Part shown: positions 1 through 7,175 of the stretch, piece by piece | Layout of the letters: the number at the start of each line of letters is the position of its first letter | How positions within the stretch are numbered: position 1 is the stretch's first letter | DNA from: UBA6614 sp002433235 | GTDB taxonomy: Bacteria > Verrucomicrobiota > Verrucomicrobiia > Limisphaerales > UBA1100 | Length of the DNA: 57,229 nucleotides | Direction of reading: 5' to 3' | Assembly (NCBI GenBank): GCA_002433235.1 | Contig: DJHS01000158.1 | Span: 1-57,229 of the forward strand | Notes under the pieces: generated by a model | The model's input: only the letters and a program-made list of their open reading frames with translations | What the model was told of the DNA's origin: nothing | Databases searched by the model: none | Translations under genes and position numbers: made by a program

Positions 1-410
1 ATGCAGCCTGGAGTCGGCGTTGCCCCCGGAGTTCAGCCCGGAATACAGCCGGGCGTTGGAGGTTTCCCGGGTGCTCAGCCCGGCATGCAGCCGGGTGTTG
101 GTGGCTTTCCGGGTGCCCAACCTGGCGTCGGCGGAGTCCAGCCCGGTATGCAGCCTGGAGTCGGCGTTGCCCCCGGAGCTCAGCCCGGCATGCAGCCGGG
201 TGCTGGAGGTTTCCCAGGTGCTCAGCCCGGCATGCAACCGGGTGTTGGTGGCTTCCCCGGTGTGCAACCTGGGGTTCAGCCCGGCATGCAGCCGGGTGTT
301 GGTGGCTTTCCGGGTGCCCAACCTGGGGTCGGCGGTTTTCCAGGAGGCCAACCAGGCATCGGCGGGGTCCAGCCCGGCATGCAACCCGGGGCTGGGGGTT
401 TCCCCGGTAC
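1..410 (+). repeat. In-frame tandem repeat encoding QPG/GGFPG units
   Basis: Imperfect repeats of roughly 24-51 bases, such as cagcccggcatgcagccggg followed by a GGTTTCCCGGG-type segment, recur through the first 410 bases. About seven GGFPG units and six QPGMQPG units are encoded. All copies stay in the frame of the Sel1 protein, so this is coding low-complexity sequence and not a CRISPR or intergenic repeat. Differences between copies are mainly Val/Ala/Met/Ile swaps. Confidence 0.85.
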
Positions 411-1338
411 TCCGCAAGTAAACCCGCCCTACAACCCCAACCCGCGCCCCAATCTTCCCCCGCCGCCTCCCCCCGTCGATGTGAACGTGGTGGTCGAAAT
501 GTTGCGCCAAAAATTGCCTGAGATTAGTCGTCAGGCAGAAAATGGCGATATGAAGGCCCAATATAACATGGGAGTGTTTTACACTCAGGGCGTTGTGGTT
601 CCGCTGGATTTTCGAGAAGGGTTCAAGTGGTATCTCAAATCCGCACAACAAGGATTTGTCCAAGCCCAGTTCAACGTCGGCATTTCTTACGCCATTGGCC
701 AAGGCACACACAAGGACCGGCTGCAATCCTACAAATGGTGGAACCTCGCGGCCGCGCAGGGCTTCCAAGGGGCTGCCACGGCACGCGACAGCATCGCCAA
801 GTACCTGACTCGCGGTGAAATTGCCGAAGCCCAGCGCATGTGTCGCGGATTCGAAATTGAGTTGGATTACATCAAGCGCATGCGATATCTGCGCGAAGCA
901 CGGGCCAAACTCAACCGTGAGCCCGGCACCGAGGAAAACATTCCACCGGATCCGGACAGCGGAGACACGCCAGATCCGGACGATAATACCGACAACACAA
1001 CCCCACCCGATACCGGAGGCAACACAGCTACCCCCACACCCCCTTCAACTCCCGCCCCACCGCAGCCTCAACTCGGCCCAGCGACACCACCTGCCCCAAC
1101 CTCACCTCCAAGCACACCTGCTCCAGTTCCAACTCCACCGGTTGCCCCTGCCCCAGGCACACCGGCACCTACACCCGGGCCAACGGCCCCGACCGTTCCC
1201 GGTGTGCCCGCACCACCTGCTGTAGTGCCTCCCGTGCCCGGCACTATTCCCGGCGCCGTTCCCCCGGTGCCTACTCCAGTCCCAGCACCGCTAGTTCCCG
1301 GTATTCCCACGCCAAGTGCGCCGCCGGCGATTCCGTAG
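1..1338 (+). CDS. Sel1-repeat protein with Gly/Pro/Gln-rich repeat head and Pro-rich tail (5' end probably outside window)
   Basis: The frame is open from base 1, so the listed start is only the first visible Met and the real N-terminus is probably upstream. Residues 1-140 are imperfect repeats built from QPGMQPG and VGGFPGAQ units. Residues about 175-275 hold two Sel1-like helical repeats (AQYNMGVFYTQG; AQFNVGISYAIGQG) followed by the EIAEAQRMCRGFE ending common after Sel1 arrays. The last 120 residues are a low-complexity Pro/Ala/Thr/Val tail. Sel1 repeats usually mediate protein-protein contacts; no catalytic motif is visible. The flexible head and tail would suit a cell-surface or periplasmic scaffold, but no signal peptide can be seen because the start is missing. 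It converges on the FHA gene with a 47-base gap. The second Sel1 gene in the window (23787-25811) ends in the related motif VAEAQSLCRV. Confidence 0.8.
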   Translation: MQPGVGVAPGVQPGIQPGVGGFPGAQPGMQPGVGGFPGAQPGVGGVQPGMQPGVGVAPGAQPGMQPGAGGFPGAQPGMQPGVGGFPGVQPGVQPGMQPGVGGFPGAQPGVGGFPGGQPGIGGVQPGMQPGAGGFPGTPQVNPPYNPNPRPNLPPPPPPVDVNVVVEMLRQKLPEISRQAENGDMKAQYNMGVFYTQGVVVPLDFREGFKWYLKSAQQGFVQAQFNVGISYAIGQGTHKDRLQSYKWWNLAAAQGFQGAATARDSIAKYLTRGEIAEAQRMCRGFEIELDYIKRMRYLREARAKLNREPGTEENIPPDPDSGDTPDPDDNTDNTTPPDTGGNTATPTPPSTPAPPQPQLGPATPPAPTSPPSTPAPVPTPPVAPAPGTPAPTPGPTAPTVPGVPAPPAVVPPVPGTIPGAVPPVPTPVPAPLVPGIPTPSAPPAIP

Positions 1339-1385
1339 AATATTTTGAAAAACTGGTTTTGCCCTCCCCCTTGGCGAGCCTAACA

Positions 1386-2789
1386 TTACGCACTAACCAA
1401 GCGCACATGAGCGCCTAAAATACGCCCGATGGCCATCAGCAGGCTCAAGTCCTCCGGGGTATACTCCAGCCCTTTTTGGGTTGAGTCCACACACAGCACA
1501 CCCACCTCAATCTTCCCCATCCGCAACGGTCCATACATGCCTGCTTGAATTGGCAATCGCTGCATGGATTCCTCCTTGTCGCATTGTTGCCATGCATGGC
1601 ACGAACCTCCAGCGATCGCCAGTTGCGCCAGCAAAGGGCTTACCGCCGGCTTCAAATTCGGCACATGCGATTTCAAAGAGAGCGATTTGCCCGCGTCATC
1701 ACAGGTGTAAATGGACGCTCGCTCCGCTCCGGGAAAAATTTTCAACATCTCCTCTACCACGAGTGTGCACAGACTGTCCAAATTGTGTACCCCACCAATC
1801 GTCGCCGGAAATTGCAACAGCGTCCGGTAATACTCGACGGACTTGCGTTTGCTGACCATGTTCACCTCGGGCGGAGCATCTTCATCCAACTCACTTGTCA
1901 CCCGAATCACCCCAACCGGCTGCTCCTCAGGCAATTGGAAATCTACATTCCCCGCCTCACGCGTAGCCGGCGGCAGGTAACAAGCCGAGTCCACCTTCCA
2001 GACCGGGTACCGCTTGTTCCCTGGCGGCTCCATGCCCACCGGCAGCGGCCGTGTCGATTCCCCGCCCCGCGCGGGCTTCCGAGTCGGTGCCGGTTTTTTC
2101 ATCACCACCTGCAGTTGCACCCGCAGTTGCGTCGAGCCAATCCGCAGCTTGTCCGCCTTGCCTAGTTTCGCCGGGCCATCGATCTTCTCATCATTCACCA
2201 TCACCCCGTGCCGGCTCTTTAAGTCCTCAACCCAACAGGCTCCATCATCCACCCAAACCCGCGCGTGCCTTCGTGAGACCGCCAGATCATCACTCAAGTC
2301 CAAGTCCACAGGCTGCTCCTCATTGGCCCGCCCAATGATCGCCTCCGGTTTGGCCACCTCCACCGCCTTCCGTTTCCCCTTGGACATCACCTCAAACTCC
2401 ATCCGGAACTGCCCCGGTTCCACCGCGCTTTCCCGCTTCACCACCGCCTTGCGTGCCGCCACCTGCCGCTCCCGCTTTTCCCTCTGGGACGCCTTCAGCG
2501 ACAAGCTCAGCACCGTTTCCCCCATCTGCACCACATCCTTCGGCCCCACCAACACCGGCTCCTCGAGTCTGTCCCCGTTGACGATTGTTCCCAGCGAGCT
2601 GCCCAAGTCTTCCAGTTGCAAACCCTCCTTAGATTTCCATGCCCTGGCATGCACCCTCGACACCGTGGCGTCTGGATTTAAATCCACGTCCACCTCGCGC
2701 ATCTCATTCTTGCGACCAAACACCACCTCCGGCTTCTCCACCGTCAGCGATCGCGTGTCCTCCGCATGCCTGATTTCAATCTCCAACAT
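1386..2789 (-). CDS. FHA-FHA-GAF domain signalling protein
   Basis: A 467-residue protein with two forkhead-associated domains and a C-terminal GAF domain. FHA1 (about residues 18-100) has FGR, SRVHAR and GSSLGTIVNG; FHA2 (about 120-225) has IGR, SRRHAR and SRHGVMVND. These are the phosphothreonine-binding signatures of the family. A linker rich in Pro/Arg follows, then GAF (about 305-465), with the GVLCVDS strand typical of GAF folds. No kinase, cyclase or DNA-binding domain is attached, so it probably acts as a phosphopeptide-reading adaptor with a small-ligand or redox sensor. The ATG at 2789 is chosen because FHA1 begins directly after it; the frame stays open upstream only as antisense to the divergent amidohydrolase gene. 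No signal peptide; cytoplasmic. Confidence 0.85.
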   Translation of the reverse strand: MLEIEIRHAEDTRSLTVEKPEVVFGRKNEMREVDVDLNPDATVSRVHARAWKSKEGLQLEDLGSSLGTIVNGDRLEEPVLVGPKDVVQMGETVLSLSLKASQREKRERQVAARKAVVKRESAVEPGQFRMEFEVMSKGKRKAVEVAKPEAIIGRANEEQPVDLDLSDDLAVSRRHARVWVDDGACWVEDLKSRHGVMVNDEKIDGPAKLGKADKLRIGSTQLRVQLQVVMKKPAPTRKPARGGESTRPLPVGMEPPGNKRYPVWKVDSACYLPPATREAGNVDFQLPEEQPVGVIRVTSELDEDAPPEVNMVSKRKSVEYYRTLLQFPATIGGVHNLDSLCTLVVEEMLKIFPGAERASIYTCDDAGKSLSLKSHVPNLKPAVSPLLAQLAIAGGSCHAWQQCDKEESMQRLPIQAGMYGPLRMGKIEVGVLCVDSTQKGLEYTPEDLSLLMAIGRILGAHVRLVSA

Positions 2790-2882
2790 TGGCTCCCAGA
2801 AACTAACCCGACCCCGCCTCCAAGTCCAATCCTTCACAGCAAAACACTTGCCCCGCCCCATACTTGCCGCTATCCAAACCCC

Positions 2883-3779
2883 ATGAACCGCCGCCAAGCC
2901 CTTGAAACACTCCCTGCCATCACCTTGGCCGGCTGCGCTACATTGGCCGACAGGGAAACCGGCTGGATAGATGCACACAGTCATGTCTGGACGCGCGATA
3001 TTCTCAGCTTTCCCCTCGCCTCGGGGCGGACCCTGAATGATCTCGCCCCACCCAGTTTCACCGCCGAGGATCTCATCAAGCTGGGCCACACCGAGGGCGT
3101 CACCCGCCACGTCATCATCTCGCACCAACGATACCATGGCTTCAGCAACGATTATTATCTCCATGCCGCAGAGACGCACCCCGGCACCTTTGCCATTGTC
3201 GGCGCCCTGGATCCCTCTCTCCCCGGCATTCCCCAGCGCATGCACGCCAATCGCGCCCGCCATATCACCGGCTACCGCATCAAACCCAACGGCAACCCCC
3301 GTTGGCTTGAACATCCTGGGCTTCGCCAAATGTGGCGTACCGGTGCCGAGGCCAACATTGCCATGTGCCCCCTCATCAATCCCGAACACATCGCCGGACT
3401 GGATCCCATGTGCGCCAATTTCCTGGACACCCCGGTGGTCATCGACCACTGCGCGCGAATAGACCAGCAACACACAGAAGAACTCGACACCCTCTGCCGC
3501 CTTGCCCGCCACCCCAACGTCCACGTCAAAATCTCCGCCTTCTATGCCTTCGGGGCCAGAAAACCACCTTATTTGGAGCAACTTCCCCGCATCCAGCGAC
3601 TCCTTGAAGCCTACGGCTCCAGTCGCCTGATGTGGGCCAGCGATTGCCCCTATCAGTTAAACGAGCCCAACAACTACACCACCAGCATCTCCCTCGTTCG
3701 AGATCAACTCCAAGGGATCACCCCAGCCGACAGGGAAAATTTGCTGCGCAACACAGCCCGAAAAATTTTCTTCAAATGA
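2883..3779 (+). CDS. Amidohydrolase family 2 (TIM-barrel) protein, putative lipoprotein
   Basis: A 298-residue metal-dependent hydrolase-like protein. The N-terminus MNRRQALETLPAITLAGCAT resembles a lipobox-bearing or Tat-like leader (LAGC), then GWIDAHSHVW supplies the HxH metal motif that opens amidohydrolase_2 barrels. Later motifs that fit the family are HVIISHQRYHG, VVIDHCAR, VHVKISAFY and LMWASDCPYQ (the terminal Asp). The substrate cannot be read from sequence; relatives include lactonases and decarboxylases. The start at 2883 places the leader at the N-terminus. It is divergent from the FHA gene (93-base gap) and runs to within 3 bases of the convergent propeller gene. Confidence 0.85.
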   Translation: MNRRQALETLPAITLAGCATLADRETGWIDAHSHVWTRDILSFPLASGRTLNDLAPPSFTAEDLIKLGHTEGVTRHVIISHQRYHGFSNDYYLHAAETHPGTFAIVGALDPSLPGIPQRMHANRARHITGYRIKPNGNPRWLEHPGLRQMWRTGAEANIAMCPLINPEHIAGLDPMCANFLDTPVVIDHCARIDQQHTEELDTLCRLARHPNVHVKISAFYAFGARKPPYLEQLPRIQRLLEAYGSSRLMWASDCPYQLNEPNNYTTSISLVRDQLQGITPADRENLLRNTARKIFFK

Positions 3780-3782
3780 GCC

Positions 3783-5042
3783 TCAGCGCCCAATGCAGAA
3801 CAAGTGCTTCCCGCCCCGAATGAAAATTTGTCCTTGGCTAATCGCCGGGCTGGAGGACACCAGTTCACCGATCTCATTGCGAGCCACGACCTTGAATTCA
3901 CGCCCCGGTTTCAGCACCGTGGTCACCCCCTTGTCCGAGACAAAATAAACCATCCCTCCAGCAGATACAGGTGATGCGCTATGCCCTCCGCCAAGGCGCT
4001 CCATCCAAAGCCGCTCACCTGATGCCGCATCAAAACAACTGGCAATTCCGCTGTCCGAAACCACCAGAAAATACTTCCCCACAACAATCGGAGACGGCAC
4101 GTACGAAGCCCCCCGCCGAGCGCGCCAAGAGACGTGAGTTTCCGTCACGTTACCGCGACCATCAGGCCGAATTGCCATGATGTGCCTTTCCGGAAACCCG
4201 CCTGTCACAAAAAATCGTTCCCCATCAAACACCATCGAGGCAACAAACTGCTCCGTTGGCCCATCCACTGTCCACAGCTTCTTGCCCGTTGCCGGATCAT
4301 AACTGGTCACGGTCTTGCTGCCGGCCAACACCATCTGCGTCCGCCCCCCTACCTTTCGGATGATCGGCGTTCCATAACTCCGAATCCCATGCTCTCGCGC
4401 TACTCTCCAGCGCTCCCGCCCCGTGCGCTTGTCCAGCACTACGAGATAGGATTTTCCATCGTGATCACCATTAATAATCACCGAACCATCAAAAATCACC
4501 GGACAGGAATTGAACCCATGAGCGCTGATGAAATCCCCAATCTCAACCTTCCACTTTTCGCCCCCCTTCAAGTCATGCGCCGCAACCACAATTTTGCCCG
4601 GCGTAATCAAGCGAGGCGTACTCACATTGGGTGCAGGCACCTCCTTCCCCGACGCCTTCAGGAATGCCGTGTAAACCCCCTCTCCATCCACCGCCGGTGT
4701 ACCTGATGCGCGGCTATTCAATCGGTGAACGGTTTCCAGTCTCGACTTCACAACCACCCGCCGCCACAACTCGCGCCCCGTCTTGCGATCCAAACACAAC
4801 AAGACCCTCTCCTCACGTTCCAGAAGGCAACTCGTGAGAAATATTCGGTCTTCCCAAACGATGGGCGATGAAAGGCCGCGCCCGGGCAAGGCCGCTTTCC
4901 AAGCCACGTCCTCCTTGGAATTCCATTTCAACGGAACTTCTTTGCTCAAGCTCGTTCCATCTCCCCTCGGCCCACGCCAACCCGGCCAATTTTCCCCCAA
5001 CAACGTGAATTGGAGCGCAAAGAAAACTGCAAATGATCGCAT
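3783..5042 (-). CDS. Exported PQQ/BamB-type beta-propeller protein
   Basis: A 419-residue protein with a short leader and then NWPGWRGPRGDG, the usual opening of this propeller group in planctomycetes and verrucomicrobia. Blade signatures of the TGxxxW type recur: DRKTGRELW, DKRTGRERW, DPATGKKLW, DAASGERLW. These proteins are annotated as PQQ-binding-like or BamB-like; true PQQ binding or catalysis is not shown by sequence. The frame extends two codons upstream to a TTG, but ATG at 5042 gives a clean signal peptide (MRSFAVFFALQFTLLGENW). Its 3' end lies 3 bases from the convergent amidohydrolase. Probable periplasmic location. Confidence 0.85.
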   Translation of the reverse strand: MRSFAVFFALQFTLLGENWPGWRGPRGDGTSLSKEVPLKWNSKEDVAWKAALPGRGLSSPIVWEDRIFLTSCLLEREERVLLCLDRKTGRELWRRVVVKSRLETVHRLNSRASGTPAVDGEGVYTAFLKASGKEVPAPNVSTPRLITPGKIVVAAHDLKGGEKWKVEIGDFISAHGFNSCPVIFDGSVIINGDHDGKSYLVVLDKRTGRERWRVAREHGIRSYGTPIIRKVGGRTQMVLAGSKTVTSYDPATGKKLWTVDGPTEQFVASMVFDGERFFVTGGFPERHIMAIRPDGRGNVTETHVSWRARRGASYVPSPIVVGKYFLVVSDSGIASCFDAASGERLWMERLGGGHSASPVSAGGMVYFVSDKGVTTVLKPGREFKVVARNEIGELVSSSPAISQGQIFIRGGKHLFCIGR

Positions 5043-5195
5043 TGGCAAACGATAGACAACAGCCCCTGTCTCTCAAGCGGAAATGCAACAGCTTGGCCAA
5101 AATTCCATTCGCTTACCGATGAACGGACATAAGATTTTCAATTTCAGTTGTAAGAAAATCCCCGTGAACAGCGATGTAACCGAAAAATTGACCGA

Positions 5196-6737
5196 ATGAA
5201 ATTTCACCTAAACACCGGTCTTGTTGGGCTAACGCTGGTTTTTCCGCTAGCGGCAAATGGCACGAACTCAGTTCCCGTGCTGAGACTCACTAAAAATTCT
5301 GGATATGGCCGTATTGTTCAGGAAAAAATCCAGCTTCAAGCCGGCCGATCCTACCAGTTCAAGTGCCGGATCTGGGGAGCCTATCGGTCTGACCATACCG
5401 ATCATGTGCCGGAATTCCGCGGCCCAAAACCAGTTATGGTTAGCCGCCCGAAATACCTTGAACAAGATGGCTGGACTTTGTGCACCAGCAACGTACACCC
5501 CAAGGAAAGCGGCTCATATTCTCTGGTAATGGCGACCTGGAATTGGAATGAATTCGAAGTGACGCAGATCTCATTAGTCGATTCCTCGTCGGGTGAAGAT
5601 GTTGTTCGAAATGGCACCCTAAACCAAGGATTGAGCCACTGGAATTCAGATGGAGGCCAGCTTACCTTGAGCCAGATATCCTCATCACAAAGGCCCCGCA
5701 TTACCTTGCAGGGACAAACGGTTTCATACACTCGATTTGATGGAGCCAAGGAGGCACTGTCAGCTTATCGTGGAAAAAATATTCTACTGCTTATCCCCCT
5801 CACCTCAAATACAAGTCCCACGGAAATAAGACGAATCGTCGGTAAATTGGATAAAAGCTGGGCATACTACCGCGATCTTACCGGGCGTGGAGAACCGTTC
5901 AGCGGAAACAGAATCTCCATCAACGGACAAAATCGAATCACCGTCTTGCCAACGCTGGCAGCAGTGGAGGCCACATGCGGTGCTGGCTGCGGATTGGTCG
6001 GCTATGCGGGCATTGAGGTAGGCCGGGGAATCTGGCTGGAAACGTACCGGAACCACTTGCAACGAAAGGAAACACGTGGCGTGTTCGAATATGAAATGGG
6101 CCGCAACTTCTGGTTTTATGGCCACATTCTACAAAGCCCCGACACACCCCGCTACCACTTGGCCACCGCTTTCGCCACCGTTTACGGCTACCTTGCCGGA
6201 GTTGCAGCTGGATCAACCACCCAACCCGGCAATGAGTTAGTCGACTGGGTACAGGAATACCGTGACGCCTTCAACCAGTATCAAAAAGATCCTGATTTTG
6301 CACACATCAAAAACGGCGGGGAGAAAGGTGAAAAAATCATTGGCGGCCTGTGGCTTCATCTCGGCGAAAAGTACGGCCCCGAATTCCATCAAAAATTTTT
6401 CCGGGCCGCGAATGAATTGCCACCGGCAATCAACCTGCAAGACGCTCTCTCCAACTTCGTCATTGCCAGTTCCATTGCGTCGAACTCAAACCTCCATAAC
6501 TTTTTCTCCGTAAATCTCAAATACCCGCTCCCACGGGAAGCACGCAAAAAACTTGGCCAACGATTTGGAGCACTCATCCCCACCCCCATTTGGAATCCTC
6601 CGCCGAAAAGAAATGCCCCGGTTATCTATCAATCCACAACCAACTCCAGCCCCAACGAGTCAATTCACAGGCGGAGAGGCATGTCCTTGACCCCCCTCAA
6701 TCGCCGCACTCTGCGACTTGGAGGGCGGCTGGAATAG
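5196..6737 (+). CDS. Secreted protein resembling a gluzincin metallopeptidase with lost zinc ligands
   Basis: 513 residues with a signal peptide (about 1-22), an N-terminal beta-rich region (about 27-175, carbohydrate-binding-like in appearance) and a C-terminal helical region. Residues 297-305 read FEYEMGRNF, which matches the shape of the HEMGHNF helix of M60/enhancin-like peptidases except that the two zinc-binding His positions are Tyr299 (TAT) and Arg303 (CGC). Each is one base change from a His codon. Glu300 is kept. No obvious third ligand is seen downstream. The sequence before it (WAYYRDLTG, AAVEATCGAGCGLVGY, GIWLETYRNH) and after it (YHLATAFATVYGYLAG) also fits a peptidase-like fold. 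I infer an inactive peptidase or binding protein; the family itself is not firmly recognised. Confidence 0.6.
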   Translation: MKFHLNTGLVGLTLVFPLAANGTNSVPVLRLTKNSGYGRIVQEKIQLQAGRSYQFKCRIWGAYRSDHTDHVPEFRGPKPVMVSRPKYLEQDGWTLCTSNVHPKESGSYSLVMATWNWNEFEVTQISLVDSSSGEDVVRNGTLNQGLSHWNSDGGQLTLSQISSSQRPRITLQGQTVSYTRFDGAKEALSAYRGKNILLLIPLTSNTSPTEIRRIVGKLDKSWAYYRDLTGRGEPFSGNRISINGQNRITVLPTLAAVEATCGAGCGLVGYAGIEVGRGIWLETYRNHLQRKETRGVFEYEMGRNFWFYGHILQSPDTPRYHLATAFATVYGYLAGVAAGSTTQPGNELVDWVQEYRDAFNQYQKDPDFAHIKNGGEKGEKIIGGLWLHLGEKYGPEFHQKFFRAANELPPAINLQDALSNFVIASSIASNSNLHNFFSVNLKYPLPREARKKLGQRFGALIPTPIWNPPPKRNAPVIYQSTTNSSPNESIHRRRGMSLTPLNRRTLRLGGRLE

Positions 6738-6761
6738 CTAACAATTCGCCAGAGGAATAAA

Positions 6762-6838
6762 TGGTGCGCACTGGAGGACTTGAACCTCCGACCCCATCGG
6801 TGTGAACGATGTGCTCTAGCCAGCTGAGCTAAGCGCGC
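6762..6838 (-). tRNA. tRNA-Val (anticodon CAC)
   Basis: A complete 77-base cloverleaf can be folded on the minus strand. The acceptor stem GCGCGCT pairs with AGTGCGC (one G-T pair), followed by discriminator A and an encoded CCA. The D arm begins TAGCTCAGCTGG, the anticodon stem is CATCG/CGATG around the loop TTCACAC, giving anticodon CAC after U33, and the T arm contains GGTTCAAGTCC. It reads GUG valine codons. It sits between the secreted peptidase-like gene and a decayed sulfatase fragment. Confidence 0.97.
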
Positions 6839-6891
6839 ACGGGCCGGTCAGAGTAACGCGCAGGCAGCAGGTTTCAAGCGTTTCCTGACTT

Positions 6892-7119
6892 TCATCGACG
6901 CAATCCGGGGGATTCCTTGTCGGTGGTCAGCAGGACATGAGCTTCGAAACTCTCGTCTAAAAGTCGGCTCTTGATGACGGCATGGGCGGAGTCGTGCCAT
7001 AAATTTTCGTGCTCCCACGGATCTGCCTTGAGGTCGAAAAGCTCGCCGACGCCCTTGCCATGATAAACGGCCAGCTTGTGTCAACGCGTCCGGTGCGCGG
7101 TGGCAAAAATTCCGCTGCC
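6892..7119 (-). pseudogene. Sulfatase 3'-end remnant with an in-frame stop
   Basis: This stretch has no intact gene, yet the minus strand encodes a recognisable type I sulfatase C-terminus. It reads GIFATAHRTR, a TGA stop at 7081-7083, then HKLAVYHGKGVGELFDLKAD, PWEHENLWHDSAHAVIKSRL and a final segment ending ESPGLRR before TGA at 6892-6894. The pattern Arg-x-x-(x)-Lys-Leu-Val-Val-Tyr-His-Gly, Glu-Leu-Phe/Tyr-Asp-Leu and Asp-Pro-x-Glu-x-x-Asn-Leu is the standard tail of arylsulfatases. The catalytic N-terminal two thirds, including the formylglycine Cys/Ser site, is absent: sequence beyond about 7120 is not sulfatase-like and runs into nadB. It occupies most of the 337-base space between tRNA-Val and nadB. 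Sequence error could explain the stop but not the missing 5' part. Confidence 0.8.
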
Positions 7120-7175
7120 GCCACCGGTGTTGAAGAGCACAATAAAGGTGATGGGCCTGGCTGAAAATCGGGAAC

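Noticed and set aside
1..410. Possible CRISPR array
   Set aside because: Repeats are in-frame coding, imperfect, variable in length and without unique spacers.
1068..1310. Gly-rich minus-strand open frame in the Pro-rich tail of the first gene
   Set aside because: Simple complement of Pro/Ala codons; no start context or fold.
2790..3581. A 264-codon upstream extension of the FHA gene frame
   Set aside because: It lies wholly antisense to and within the amidohydrolase gene and its divergent promoter gap, and has no protein-like motifs; FHA1 begins right at 2789.
5043..5195. 153-base divergent gap between the propeller gene and the zincin-like gene
   Set aside because: A+T-rich and likely contains promoters for both genes, but no -35/-10 pair stands out well enough to call.
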